Assembly: GCA_021650895.1 (NCBI GenBank)
Contig: CP091278.1
Span: 463,659-527,658, forward strand
DNA from: Candidatus Jettenia sp.
Lineage (GTDB): Bacteria; Planctomycetota; Brocadiia; Brocadiales; Brocadiaceae
Reading direction: 5' to 3'
Length of the DNA: 64,000 nucleotides
Part shown: piece by piece, positions 51,045 to 60,129 of the stretch
Position numbering within the stretch: position 1 is the first letter of the stretch
How the letters are laid out: each line of letters begins with the position of its first letter
Notes under the pieces: model-generated
Databases searched by the model: none
What the model saw: only the letters and a program-made list of their open reading frames with translations
What the model was told of the DNA's origin: nothing
Position numbers and translations under genes: made by a program

Positions 51045-52366
51045 TTAACATTTATAGATCTTTTTACTCTTTATGCCATTCCTCTCAAATGCATTTCTTG
51101 TATCCACAATATGTTCTGCATGCCTTTCTATAAAAGCATAGTCATACAGGGAATGGTCTGTCAAAAGAAGTGTAATATGCGCCTTTTTTAAAACCTCCTC
51201 GGTAAGCGTAACAGAACTCATATCAATATCAGGATAATGACGATGCCCCCTGCACTCGGGAACGTATGGGTCATGGTATATCACATTCGCACCATTTTTC
51301 TTTAAGAGCTGGATAATACGCAACGATGGTGATTCCCTCTGATCATCCACATCTTTTTTATATGCCGTTCCCAACACAAGGATTTGAGAACCATGTAAAG
51401 ACTTCCCGATGGTATTTAAAACCTGTCCGACCTTCTCAACGACATAATACGGCATATTCGTATTTATCTCTCCTGCAAGCTCTATAAACCTGGTTGAGAA
51501 TTCATATTCCCTTGCCTTCCATGTCAGGTAAAACGGGTCTATCGGGATACAATGCCCGCCAAGCCCCGGTCCCGGATAGAAGGCCTGGAACCCGAAAGGT
51601 TTCGTTTTTGCTGCTTCTATTACCTCCCATACATCAATCCCCATCTTATCAAAGAGCATCTTAAGTTCATTGACAAGGGCAATATTCACTGCCCGGTAAA
51701 TATTCTCAAGCAGCTTTGTCGCCTCAGCAACCTTTGTTGATGATACCGGTATGGTTTTAACAACGACTGAATCATACAGCGCCCCGGTAGCTGCAAGGCA
51801 TTTTTCTGTATAGCCGCTTACTATCTTTGGAATAGTTGAGGTAGAAAAATCTTTCCGGTTCGGGTCTTCTCTTTCAGGAGAGAATGCCAGATGAAAGTCT
51901 TCACCCGCCTTTAAACCCGTCTCTTCTAATATCGATCTCATATCCTCATCCGTAGTACCCGGATAGGTAGTTGACTCAAGAACGATTAACTGCCCCTTCC
52001 TGAGATACTGAGCAATGATTCTTGTCGTGCCGAATACATAGGTCATGTCTGGCTCACGGTTTTTATTCAGAGGGGTTGGAACGCAGATGATAATACAATC
52101 CATATCGGAAAGTTTCGAGAAATCGGAAGTAGGAGAGAATTGTGACCCATTGGCCATGATCCGTGAACTATCGATATGTTTGATATAACTCTTCCCTTGT
52201 TTTAGTAATGCTACTTTTTTATCATCGATGTCGAAACCTGTTACCGGAAAACCTGCCTTGCAGAATTCAATGGCAAGGGAAGACCCACGTAGCCAAGACC
52301 GATAATACCGATCAGAGATTGTTTGGTTTGAATTTTTTCGAGTAAACTTCCTGAAATTCTATTCAT
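51045..52366 (-). pseudogene. Nucleotide-sugar dehydrogenase (UDP-HexNAc 6-dehydrogenase type) with one frameshift
   Basis: From the ATG at 52366 the frame gives SLIGIIGLGYVGLPL (NAD site) and then shifts at about 52275. Restoring one G gives AIEFCKAGFPVTGFD in the frame that runs to 51045 intact. That part has PTPLNKNREPDM, FGFQAFYPGPGLGGHCIPID (catalytic Cys) and LGTAYKKDVDDQRESPSLRI. The family (WecC/WbpA) oxidises UDP-ManNAc or UDP-GlcNAc to the uronic acid. WecB- and WecG-type neighbours favour UDP-ManNAcA. A single-base deletion or an assembly error would both explain it. The ATG-led 370-residue remainder lacks the NAD loop. Confidence 0.85.
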
Positions 52367-52560
52367 TTATTTTGTAAATGCGTGGTTAACATTACCTCCC
52401 CGGGTTATCGTATATCTCCTGAAATAACTCATAAGAAATCATCCTCCAAAAACCGTATACTATAGATAAGGTGTATCCTATTGTCTAGATAATTTTATGG
52501 TAAAATTTGTGCTGGTTCTCAGACCCCAGCAGAATTAGTTTTACAGAACAGGGTAATTTT

Positions 52561-53376
52561 TTACAACATAATCCTTCTGAACAAGGCTAATAAACATTTT
52601 TCGAATAAAGCCCTTACCAGCATCCAGGCAAAGACGGTATTTGTCACCAGGTATCTCCTCCACATTCTTTTGGGCTCACTCAAGAATCTGAAAAACCACT
52701 CTAACCCAATCTGTTGCATCCACACAGGGGCGCGTTTTATCTTCCCTGCTACAACGTCAAAACTCCCGCCAACCCCCATAGTAAAGGGCACTCCAAGAGA
52801 ATCGAGGTATTTATTCAAGAATAATTCTTTTTTAGGACTACTCATTGCCACGAATAGTATATCAGCATGAGAATTTTGAATATTTGCAACAATTTCGCTT
52901 TCTTCTCTCTCGGAGAAATAGCCGTTCCTATAACCAGCAATTTCAAGGTTAGGATACTGCGTATACCACACGTTAACTACCGTTTTAATAACTTCTTCGC
53001 TAGCGCCTAAAAGATATACTCTATATCCCTTCCATGCAGCATGCTTTATCAGATCTTGCATCAGGTCAATTCCAGCAACCCGTTCCGGCACATAAAAGTT
53101 CATCAGCTGCGCTCCCCACACAATTCCCTGACCATCAACATTTATCAATCCACAGGAGTTAATAATTTCCCGTAAATGGTTATCTTTTTGCATCATTACC
53201 AACTTTGCAACATTTATCACTACATGTTGGGTTACTTTACGATTTCTGATTATTTCATCTATCCGCCCAAGTGTCTCTTCCATAGTCAGAGGGTCAATAT
53301 GAGCGCCGAAAAAATTAAACCTTTTCCGAATATTAAGATTAGTCCCTGTCTTATCTTTTTGTACTATTTTGCTCAC
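52561..53376 (-). CDS. WecG/TagA/CpsF-family glycosyltransferase
   Basis: The 271-residue protein has FFGAHIDPLTMEETLGRIDE, VNVAKLVMMQKDNHLREIIN, DGQGIVWGAQLM with the conserved Asp, GYRVYLLGASEEVIKTVVNV and LFVAMSSPKKELFLNKYLD. It ends KRAPVWMQQIGLEWFFRFLSEP with a C-terminal amphipathic/hydrophobic stretch for membrane contact. This is the GT26 family that transfers ManNAc or ManNAcA to a lipid-linked sugar on the cytoplasmic face. It matches the WecB and dehydrogenase genes beside it. Confidence 0.92.
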   Translation of the reverse strand: MSKIVQKDKTGTNLNIRKRFNFFGAHIDPLTMEETLGRIDEIIRNRKVTQHVVINVAKLVMMQKDNHLREIINSCGLINVDGQGIVWGAQLMNFYVPERVAGIDLMQDLIKHAAWKGYRVYLLGASEEVIKTVVNVWYTQYPNLEIAGYRNGYFSEREESEIVANIQNSHADILFVAMSSPKKELFLNKYLDSLGVPFTMGVGGSFDVVAGKIKRAPVWMQQIGLEWFFRFLSEPKRMWRRYLVTNTVFAWMLVRALFEKCLLALFRRIML

Positions 53377-53625
53377 GCTATGATTTAACCTTTATAAAAT
53401 TATATCATCATGTTACGGTTTCAAGGTTCATAGAGAAAAAACTATACCAACGACCACAATCATGAAAATAAAAGGCATAACTCATTGCAGTATTTAAATA
53501 TAGAGAAAGTAAAGTGTTTACAAGGGATAAGAGAAGAAAATACTATGGATGTTAAGAAGATAACACTAAGAGGTAAAAACAAGGAAAAATGAATTGTTTA
53601 ACTATTTACAGAATTGTTAGTTATA

Positions 53626-53662
53626 TAAAAAACTAAAAAGCTAACACCATACTGTTAGCTTT
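53626..53662 (-). terminator. Probable rho-independent terminator
   Basis: On the minus strand AAAGCTAACA pairs with TGTTAGCTTT around six bases and is followed by TTAGTTTTTT. It lies between wecB and the WecG-type gene. Confidence 0.72.
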
Positions 53663-53869
53663 CTAACATTTCTTATAACCTTATATAATGTGAAGAATTA
53701 CGTAGTTACATGAGGCTGCCTTTGATAACAGGGGCAGGTTTTCAAATCCACCCCCTACTCATGAAAAAAATAGAGACATTTGTTCAAAATTCTTATGGGA
53801 CTATCTCATGCCTCGCTATAAAAGACGAATATAGATAAAATATACCTTACCATGAAATCCTGAAGAGAT

Positions 53870-54140
53870 GACATCTCAACGCAGATATCCCATGTCACCC
53901 CTTCGGGGTTGAAGGGCTTTTTTTCTGCCTTTTCTATAATCATGACATCCCTACGGGATTCGGCAGGAAAAGGAAAGTGGATGCGCAAGATTTTGCGTCT
54001 CTACAACCGACAAACGCAACATTGCGCGTCTCCAAAATCCTGCGTCTGTACCATTGCAACATCGTGTATCTCTGTGTTTAACGTTGAGAAATTTCAATTA
54101 CGTAGGGCATGCCTGGCAAGGCTAAAGCCTCGCCCTACAT
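53870..54140. repeat. Repeats between wecB and the WecG-type gene
   Basis: In the gap 53377-54176, ACATCTCAACGCAGATATCC with CACCCCTTCGGGGTT (inverted copy of 50780-50830) is near 53870-53912. Hairpins of the GCAAGATTTTGCGTCTC type are at 53987-54060. A short GTAGGGC...GCCCTAC unit is at 54102-54139. There is no gene. Confidence 0.8.
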
Positions 54141-54176
54141 CGACTCCGTAACCTGCCTGATATTGCCAATACCTAT

Positions 54177-55277
54177 TTATAGAGCGGATAGAACCTTCAC
54201 AATCCTCTGTGCAGCCTTTCCATCCCAAAACTGAGGAATTTTATTCTTTTTCCGCTCCTTTTCTCCCTGCAAGATTTTGTTTACCGAGCTGATAATCTTT
54301 CTCTTATTTCTCCCTACCAGTATATTTGTCCCTTCCTGTATCGTAACAGGCCGTTCCGTATTCTCTCTCATGGTAAGGCATGGGATATTCAGGACCGTTG
54401 TCTCTTCCTGAATGCCACCCGAATCGGTAATAACCAACTTTGATTCCTTCACTAACTTGACAAAATCTACATACCCTAACGGTTCAATCATCGCCAGATT
54501 TGTCAGGTTATTAAATTTATCCATCATATGAAACAACTTCATCTTCTCCTTTGTCCGTACATGGATAGGATACACAATCTTGAGCTTTTGAGATACCGAC
54601 CCGATAATATCGTATATTTCTGCAAGGGCTTGCTGTGAATCGACATTACTCGGACGGTGAAGGGTCAGCACGGCATAAGACCCGGGCTGCAATGAGAAGT
54701 TTTTCAGAACAGAGGATGCGTTAATCTTTTTCATATTGGACAGTAACGCATCGATCATGATATTACCGGTAAAGAAGACCTTCCTTTTCTTTACACCTTC
54801 ATTTTTCAAATTAGCCAGTCCGCTCTTTTCGCTTACAAAGAGGTAGTCTGATATTGAATCGGTAACCACCCTGTTAATTTCTTCCGGCATGGTTCTGTCG
54901 AAACTCCTTAAACCTGCCTCAATATGGGCAACTCTGATATGCATCTTGGAAGCAACCAAAGAACAGGCCAGCGTGGAATTCACATCACCGACAACAATAA
55001 CCAGGTCAGGTTTTTCTTTTAAAAGAACCTCCTCAAATGCCATCATAATCCTGGCCGATTGCATAGCATGGGAAGCAGAACCGACATTTAAGTAGATATC
55101 TGCTTGAGAAATGCCCAGGTCTTTGAAAAAGACATCAGACATCAGGAAATCATAATGTTGGCCGGTATGGACGAGAACGGGTTTTATTGATGGATATTTT
55201 TTTAATTCCTTCATGAGTGGGGCAATCTTCATAAAATTAGGTCTTGCCCCGGCGACAATAATAAATTTTTTTTTCAT
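54177..55277 (-). CDS. wecB: UDP-N-acetylglucosamine 2-epimerase (non-hydrolysing)
   Basis: The 366-residue protein has IIVAGARPNFMKIAPLM, VHTGQHYDFLMSD, VVGDVNSTLACSLVA, HIEAGLRSFDRTMPEEINR and VITDSGGIQEET, the full WecB set. It interconverts UDP-GlcNAc and UDP-ManNAc in the cytoplasm. With the dehydrogenase and the WecG/TagA transferase downstream on the same strand it forms a pathway that would place ManNAc or ManNAcA in a surface polymer. Confidence 0.95.
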   Translation of the reverse strand: MKKKFIIVAGARPNFMKIAPLMKELKKYPSIKPVLVHTGQHYDFLMSDVFFKDLGISQADIYLNVGSASHAMQSARIMMAFEEVLLKEKPDLVIVVGDVNSTLACSLVASKMHIRVAHIEAGLRSFDRTMPEEINRVVTDSISDYLFVSEKSGLANLKNEGVKKRKVFFTGNIMIDALLSNMKKINASSVLKNFSLQPGSYAVLTLHRPSNVDSQQALAEIYDIIGSVSQKLKIVYPIHVRTKEKMKLFHMMDKFNNLTNLAMIEPLGYVDFVKLVKESKLVITDSGGIQEETTVLNIPCLTMRENTERPVTIQEGTNILVGRNKRKIISSVNKILQGEKERKKNKIPQFWDGKAAQRIVKVLSAL

Positions 55278-55580
55278 AAAAATGCTTTCTCAGGTAAAGC
55301 CCTCTATCGGGTTTTGGCTTGCAAGCCAGAACCCATAATTTTAATGTATAGGAAATTCAAAGTTTTTCATTGTTAGCCACGAATGAACACGAATAGACAC
55401 GAATACCTATGAAAATAAAAGATTCGTGTTCATTCGTGGCTTAAAAGAGTCGCCGAAGACCTAATGTAATGCACATGAGATTGTAAACCAGGATATACCA
55501 TAATTCTGATGAATTTATCTATAGTACCTTGTCAAGATAATTTGTAATAACAGATTATAGGTAAATACCTTTTTATTAAA

Positions 55581-55958
55581 CTATTTTGCAAAAGATATTA
55601 CTATCTCTTTTATAACTTCAATAATGTCCACATTTTGAGAAGGTAAAACTTCATTTTCGATATGCTTGTGATGTGGATAGGTTTCAATTTCTGTATAGTG
55701 TTCTGCATTATCATATCTAAAAATTAATCTCTTATCATGAGTCTGATAATGGTAGGAATAGGCCAATCTCTTTAAAACAGGAATGGCAATAAAGTATTCT
55801 TTAAAATGCAATTCACTTTTATCAGCAAATACAATTTCTCCTTTGATATACAATGCAACATCGCCTCTATTTTCCGACTGAATATTGGTAAGGAGTTTAA
55901 ACGGCACATCATTGAGAGACTTATCCAATTGAGCAAGATATTCTTTTATGACTGACAT
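55581..55958 (-). CDS. TumE-like (DUF6516) toxin
   Basis: The 125-residue protein shows the DUF6516 pattern: FADKSELHFKEYFIAIPVLK, YSYHYQTHDKRLIFRYDNAE and TYPHHKHIE, with the paired histidines. It overlaps the upstream gene by 13 bp, as toxins of this type do with their TumA antitoxins. These are predicted RNA-targeting toxins. It is the first module of a toxin-antitoxin island. Confidence 0.8.
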   Translation of the reverse strand: MSVIKEYLAQLDKSLNDVPFKLLTNIQSENRGDVALYIKGEIVFADKSELHFKEYFIAIPVLKRLAYSYHYQTHDKRLIFRYDNAEHYTEIETYPHHKHIENEVLPSQNVDIIEVIKEIVISFAK

Positions 55959-56299
55959 ATCTCAATGTTTTCAATTATTGATAGTTTTTGTTTCAGTTCA
56001 TTTACGAGTTTTTCTTCTGCCCACCAGTTAAAGGTATCATCACTCTCTTCGATTTCTCTATTTTTGAACTTCTCAATGAAGGCATTTGTAGAAATTTTGT
56101 ATTTCTCCTCGTATTTTTTTATCTTCGACGCTGATATTTCTATGGCAAATTTTATTCTTCTTTTTTCCTCTTCCAGCCCTCCAGACAAAAGCTTCTTTAT
56201 TATTCCGGCCTCTCCTGAAATACTTTTTACATGTATAGTAACCATATCAGTAATTATCTCCTCTTTATTAAGATCAATACGCCTTTTTCGTTTCACCAT
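55946..56299 (-). CDS. TumA-like antitoxin partner
   Basis: The protein has 117 residues if started at 56299; the ATG at 56245 (MVTIHVKSISGEAGIIKKLL) is an alternative and may be the true start. It is helical and Lys/Glu-rich (KFAIEISASKIKKYEEKYKI), ending WWAEEKLVNELKQKLSIIEN. Antitoxin identity is inferred from pairing and overlap with the DUF6516 gene. The 5' end runs up to the truncated PIN gene, so its promoter may have been replaced by repeat DNA. Confidence 0.7.
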   Translation of the reverse strand: MVKRKRRIDLNKEEIITDMVTIHVKSISGEAGIIKKLLSGGLEEEKRRIKFAIEISASKIKKYEEKYKISTNAFIEKFKNREIEESDDTFNWWAEEKLVNELKQKLSIIENIEICQS

Positions 56300-56411
56300 A
56301 TAACTTTAACCCCTTTAGCATGGATTTCTCTGTCATTGCTAACAAGGGGACTGCCAGTTAATCGTGCGGTTGCGAGTATTACCCTATCGTGTACTTCTAA
56401 TCCTCTTATGG
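56293..56411 (-). pseudogene. Truncated PIN-domain (VapC) duplicate
   Basis: The last 39 codons (TIRGLEVHDRVILATARLTG and so on, to KGVKVIW) match the C-terminus of the intact PIN gene at 57605-57991 with three changes. Upstream, the frame passes into a repeat (56412-56560), so the N-terminal two thirds and the antitoxin are lost. The open frame to 56598 is therefore chimeric and not a real protein. Confidence 0.85.
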
Positions 56412-56560
56412 TCCCTCCGGCGGGTTCAGGTTTGCAACCTGAACCCATAATTTTAACAGCACTATGCCGTATAAACCATAAGAGAGCGAAACCAATTCCA
56501 GAGGACATATTCCCCTTATGGGAATCCAGTACCTTTCCTGTTTTCTTCCCTATACTGGAT
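56412..56560. repeat. GGTTCAGGTTTGCAACC element, 150-bp form, copy 1
   Basis: It begins GGCGGGTTCAGGTTTGCAAC (palindromic GGTTCAGGTTTGCAACCTGAACC). It continues through AACCATAAGAGAGCGAAACC to CCCTATAC. Copy 2 at 57370-57510 is nearly identical and in the same orientation. It abuts the truncated PIN sequence. Confidence 0.88.
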
Positions 56561-56679
56561 TCCCGACAAAGACATTCGGGAGTGAAATCAGGAACCATCG
56601 TAGGTTCAAACCCATATGTTTACTTATTTACGGCATTCACTATAAGTACACTTTATTTGTCCGTGTATTTCCTGATTTT

Positions 56680-57015
56680 TTATCGTAAAAATGGCCATAG
56701 TTCAGACAAAAGTTTTATAATTTCATCGACAGTCTTCTTTTCTATATTTTGATGGGCTTCTGGATCTTTTAGTGGGTGTAAGTGCCAACCCCTCATATTA
56801 TCGCAATCTATACCCCAAATTCGCTTACCTCTTTCAATAAGTGCGAAGGCTATAGTTCCGGTAAGCTCATTAAAATATACCTGCAGGAAACGATTTTCTT
56901 TTAAGATTGCACGGCCTTTTACAATAAATACTTCGGTATCAACATCTACCTTCTCAACAAAGTCAAGTTCAGAAAGGCCTTTGAGCAGCAACAGGAGAAA
57001 TTGACTTATATCCAT
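56680..57015 (-). CDS. TumE-like toxin, second pair
   Basis: The 111-residue protein has VFIVKGRAILKENRFLQVYF, FALIERGKRIWGIDCDNMRG and WHLHPLKDPEAHQNIEKKTV. This recalls DUF6516 toxins of the 'WHxHP' subgroup. It overlaps the upstream helical gene by 10 bp in the same order as the first pair. The assignment rests on motif and layout. Confidence 0.68.
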   Translation of the reverse strand: MDISQFLLLLLKGLSELDFVEKVDVDTEVFIVKGRAILKENRFLQVYFNELTGTIAFALIERGKRIWGIDCDNMRGWHLHPLKDPEAHQNIEKKTVDEIIKLLSELWPFLR

Positions 57016-57311
57016 TGTTTTTTAATTTCTTCATAGTGTTTCTTTAATGTCTCAGCCTCTTCCCATTCCCAAAAATCTTTTTCTACATTGAAAGTATAGA
57101 CATCTTTCGTTAAAGTTGCATCTTTAAAATGTTTTTTGAATTCCTCAAAGTTCATGTTCCACTTCTTTTGGAATAGAGTAATCGTTTCTTGTAATGTTTT
57201 TAACTTTAACACGAGGTATTCAGAAAAAATTTTATTTAAGGCATCATCTAAGTCTTTTGAGTGTGTTGTTTTAACTAAGATCTCACCCAGTTTTGGCGAC
57301 ATGATAGCCAT
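57006..57311 (-). CDS. Antitoxin partner of the second TumE-like toxin
   Basis: The 101 residues are largely helical (LVLKLKTLQETITLFQKKWN, FEEFKKHFKDATLTKDVYTF) and end in an acidic/aromatic segment (DFWEWEEAETLKKHYEEIKK). The order, the overlap and the length match the pair at 55581-56299, though the sequences differ. Either M1 or M4 (MAIM) could be the start. Confidence 0.62.
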   Translation of the reverse strand: MAIMSPKLGEILVKTTHSKDLDDALNKIFSEYLVLKLKTLQETITLFQKKWNMNFEEFKKHFKDATLTKDVYTFNVEKDFWEWEEAETLKKHYEEIKKQWI

Positions 57312-57369
57312 TTTGGCTCCTTTTCAAAAACAAATTACTTTATGTGTTAAAAAAATCACTCTCTTGAAG

Positions 57370-57510
57370 ATTCCAGCGGGTTCAGGTTTGCAACCTGAAC
57401 CCATAATTTTAACAGTACTATGCCGTATAGACCATAAGAGAGCGAAACCAATTCCAGAGGACATATTCCCCTTATGGGAATCCAGTACCTTTTCTATTTT
57501 CTTCCCTATA
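57370..57510. repeat. GGTTCAGGTTTGCAACC element, 150-bp form, copy 2
   Basis: It matches 56412-56560 from CAGCGGGTTCAGGTTTGCAA to CTTCCCTATAC. With the PIN 3' end on its right, the order is the same as in copy 1, pointing to duplication of a repeat-vapC block. Confidence 0.88.
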
Positions 57511-57524
57511 CATGAAGGATTGCA

Positions 57525-57600
57525 CTCTTTCCCTACTTATACAAATGCCCTCTCGTCTTAATGCCTCTCTTATCTTGTGACTCCCATGGAATGGACTTTT
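57525..57600 (-). pseudogene. IS3-family transposase scrap
   Basis: About 25 codons read HGSHKIREALRREGICISRE and RVQSFM, which is the 'YGSRRIxxALRREGxxISRKRVxRLM' motif of IS3-family OrfB. Nothing else of the transposase is left. It shows that an IS element once entered the toxin-antitoxin island. Confidence 0.75.
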
Positions 57601-57604
57601 CGTT

Positions 57605-57991
57605 TCACCATATAACTTTAACCCCTTTGGCATGGATTTCTCTGTCATTGCTAACAAGGTGACTGCCAGTTAATCGTGCGGTTGCGAGTATTAACTTATC
57701 GTGTACTTCTAATCCTCTTATGGTCTCCACTATTTTTAACAATCTTGTATCGAAGGGAACTATCTCATAATTGTTACTTTTTTCTAAGTTTGATAAGAGC
57801 TTATGAAACGATACATTAACACGCCCCTTTTCTATTAAATAAAGTACTTCCATCAAAACTATTATTGGTAAGTAAATGGTATATAAACCCTCAGCCTCTT
57901 TAATGGTCTTTAATGCCTTTTGAGATAACTTATTATTCAGGCTTTTATCCAAATACCAAATAAAGGAGTGAGTATCTAAAGTTATTTCCAT
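57605..57991 (-). CDS. PIN-domain toxin (VapC-like)
   Basis: The 128-residue PIN domain protein has MEITLDTHSFIWYLD with the first Asp, VLMEVLYLIEKGRV with the second acidic residue, IRGLEVHDKLILATARLTG with the third, and LVSNDREI with the fourth. It is a Mg-dependent RNase. It overlaps the antitoxin gene upstream by 10 bp. The start and 5' part are intact, unlike in the duplicate at 56293. Confidence 0.92.
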   Translation of the reverse strand: MEITLDTHSFIWYLDKSLNNKLSQKALKTIKEAEGLYTIYLPIIVLMEVLYLIEKGRVNVSFHKLLSNLEKSNNYEIVPFDTRLLKIVETIRGLEVHDKLILATARLTGSHLVSNDREIHAKGVKVIW

Positions 57992-58260
57992 ATGCCTTTT
58001 GCTTCTTCAATATCTTTTTCGGTTACTTTACTATTGCTTGTTATTCCGTGCAGGGAAATACGAGCCTCTTTTTTTATCTCCTGTGTCTCTTTGAAATATT
58101 CTCTCAGGGCATCCTCTGTCACAAGCCATTTAGTCCCCATTTTCCTTGCCCGGAGCTTTCCCTGTCGAATGTATGTCCTCAAAGTAAACGTTGTGATACC
58201 CAGACTCTTTGATAACTCTTTTAGTGAGTAAAGTTTTAATTCCCCTAATTGAATAGGCAT
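57982..58260 (-). CDS. HTH antitoxin of the PIN toxin
   Basis: From the ATG at 58260 the 92-residue protein begins MPIQLGELKLYSLKELSKSL. Its HTH_17/excisionase-type DNA-binding domain includes TTFTLRTYIRQGKLRARKMG and KWLVTEDALREYF. The tail ARISLHGITSNSKVTEKDIE with EAKGIWK is typical of antitoxins that wrap PIN toxins. The longer frame (to 58284) adds eight unlikely residues. Confidence 0.85.
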   Translation of the reverse strand: MPIQLGELKLYSLKELSKSLGITTFTLRTYIRQGKLRARKMGTKWLVTEDALREYFKETQEIKKEARISLHGITSNSKVTEKDIEEAKGIWK

Positions 58261-58377
58261 TCTGTATCTCCTGTGGTTAAGCAATTAACATTTTTCATAA
58301 TAATACTCAAATAAATATTATTTATCAATATGTTATGTTTTTACGTTTACATTATATATACTATAGTATTTATAAAT

Positions 58378-58745
58378 TGCTTTATAAATTAAGCATGGAC
58401 AAACAAAGTTTGTCCATGCCACCCTTGTTTGAATTTCCTAAACATTTAATTAGGTTGGGTTTTAAAAGGCAAAACCCAACGACTTTTTACCCACCCCTCA
58501 ATCCCCTCCCAAGAGGGGACTTTTATACTCCCCTCTTGAGAGGGGGTTGGGGGTGTGTTTATTCTCCTCCTGGGAGGAGTTAGGGGTAAGTTCATTCCTC
58601 TGGGGAGAGACGCAACATCTTGCGTCTCTACAATTGGAGTTAGGGATGTGTTAATGGCATAACGAAAAACTTTGAATTTCCTAAACATCAAGATACTCTT
58701 TTATGACTGACATATCTCAATGTTTTCAATTATTGATAATTTCTG
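58378..58745. repeat. Mixed repeats and a copy of the TumE/TumA junction
   Basis: GGACAAACAAAGTTTGTCC is near 58395, CCCTCCC/GGGAGGG hairpins at 58485-58580, and a GAGACGCAACATCTTGCGTCTC hairpin at 58604-58627. At 58688-58745 a 58-bp stretch repeats 55938-55995 (the overlap of the first TumE/TumA pair) with few changes, so a further copy of that pair once lay here. No gene lies between 58285 and 58875. Confidence 0.78.
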
Positions 58746-58875
58746 TTAACAGCAAAACCCCTTAAACGTGCAATTTTTCTTCTTATTTAATAAACTTATA
58801 CTATTACTAGAAGACAGATAGATAATTGGCGATGTATTTACAACAACAATATTTTCAGTCAATGGTGACTTTCGT

Positions 58876-59091
58876 ATCCTTCCAGCGGGTTCAGGTTTGC
58901 AACCTGAACCCTATATTTGTAATACCGATTCAACGTTAGTTCCTCCTGCCAGTATTTACAGACGATCATACTCTATCTTCAGGATTCTTCACAACTCTTT
59001 GCATATTGGGTTAGTATGAACGGGACATATCTTATGGAATATGCAGCGTTCAAATTATGAGTTCAGGTTGCAAACCTGAACCCGCATAGGG
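58876..59091. repeat. GGTTCAGGTTTGCAACC element, about 220-bp form
   Basis: The ends are CAGCGGGTTCAGGTTTGCAA and GGTTGCAAACCTGAACCCGC. The interior contains GATTCAACGTTAGTTCCTCC and CTTCAGGATTCTTCACAACT. It is repeated at 60715-60940 and, in part, at 61060-61180. It truncates the carbamoyltransferase remnant on its right. Confidence 0.85.
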
Positions 59092-59406
59092 TAAATCTGA
59101 ACCCACATAGGCATCTTTTGGGTCATGTACAATCGGGAAGCCATGCAAGTTAAACGATGTATTCAAAACAGCCCCAATTCCTGTCAAATTTCTAAATTCG
59201 TTTATTAATCTGTGATATTGTTCATTATGTGTTTTTAAGACTACTTGTAGCCGTATCGTATTATCATACGGATGTGTTCCAGCCTTAATATTATTCACTT
59301 TTTCTGTAGTATCGAATGTTAAAATCATGTACGGAGCACTGATGTTTTTAAAATTTATCAAATATTCGCTTGCACACTCTTCTAGTACTGAACATGCAAA
59401 AGGCAT
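59092..59406 (-). pseudogene. Carbamoyltransferase (NodU/CmcH family) C-terminal remnant
   Basis: The remnant reads MPFACSVLEECASEYLINFK, GTHPYDNTIRLQVVLKTHNE, FRNLTGIGAVLNTSFNLHGF and PIVHDPKDAY, the conserved end of NodU/CmcH carbamoyltransferases (about 100 of 550-600 residues). The N-terminal YrdC-like/kinase-fold part is missing, and the last residues run into the repeat element. An O-carbamoyl group on a sugar may once have been part of this locus. Confidence 0.85.
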
Positions 59407-59438
59407 CCAGAAATAGCGATTTTTTACTATCTTATTAT

Positions 59439-59840
59439 TTAGTATAACACCTTTGCAGGTACTATTCTTCCGCGTTCAGTACGATCAAAATCAGAATCAA
59501 AACTAACTATTGTTAGCCCATATTTTTCAGCAGTTACGTATTGGTAAGCATCATCAAAATCAAGATTAAAACCTTGTGAGACTTTGATAATGGCTTCCAT
59601 GTCATTAACAGATAACGAGATTATTATGACGCCTGCATTGGAAATCATGTCATTTATGAACTTATGAAAAATATTGTATTGTTGCCTGTAAAATAATATA
59701 ATTCCCAGTGAATGCAAAGAAAAGTCTGACATGAAAAACTCGTAAATCTCAGTTTTTGATAGCAAGGCCTTTGCCTCTACGCTTTTTTCTTGCTCTAAAA
59801 TTACTTCAAGAAAGATATTGGTATCTATAAATAGTTTCAT
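59439..59840 (-). CDS. PIN-domain toxin, second
   Basis: The 133-residue protein has MKLFIDTNIFLEVIL (first Asp), KSVEAKALLSKTEIYEFFMS, GFNLDFDDAYQYVTAEKYGL (Asp pair) and TIVSFDSDFD (last Asp), giving a complete PIN active site for RNA cleavage. It overlaps the DUF2281 gene by 4 bp (ATGA). It is not closely related to the PIN protein at 57605. Confidence 0.92.
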   Translation of the reverse strand: MKLFIDTNIFLEVILEQEKSVEAKALLSKTEIYEFFMSDFSLHSLGIILFYRQQYNIFHKFINDMISNAGVIIISLSVNDMEAIIKVSQGFNLDFDDAYQYVTAEKYGLTIVSFDSDFDRTERGRIVPAKVLY

Positions 59841-60049
59841 AGCTTTTCAGACCTTAACTCTGAAATCTTATGTTGAAGTTCTACCGAGGTATATTGGTTC
59901 CTCAAATCCCTGAGCGCACCGGCCCATTCAAATGTAGGTTTACCCTTCTGTTTCTTTTTTTTCTTTTCCAGGAGAAATTCAATAAAATCCTGTACCTCTT
60001 GCTCATATTCAGGGGGTAATTTTTTAATTAATTCATCTAAAGATTTCAT
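59837..60049 (-). CDS. DUF2281-type antitoxin
   Basis: The 70 residues have LDELIKKLPPEYEQEVQDFI with EFLLEKKKKKQK, then PTFEWAGALRDLRNQYTSVE and LQHKISELR, the standard DUF2281/VapB-like antitoxin that precedes PIN toxins. A DNA-binding N-terminus and a toxin-binding tail (WAGALRDL...) are expected. Confidence 0.9.
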   Translation of the reverse strand: MKSLDELIKKLPPEYEQEVQDFIEFLLEKKKKKQKGKPTFEWAGALRDLRNQYTSVELQHKISELRSEKL

Positions 60050-60129
60050 GTATATTAGCCTCCAGTTTTATTTCAGTATGTTTCACTAAGGGAATTTGCA
60101 TAATGTGAGATTAAACATATCTAATTTAC

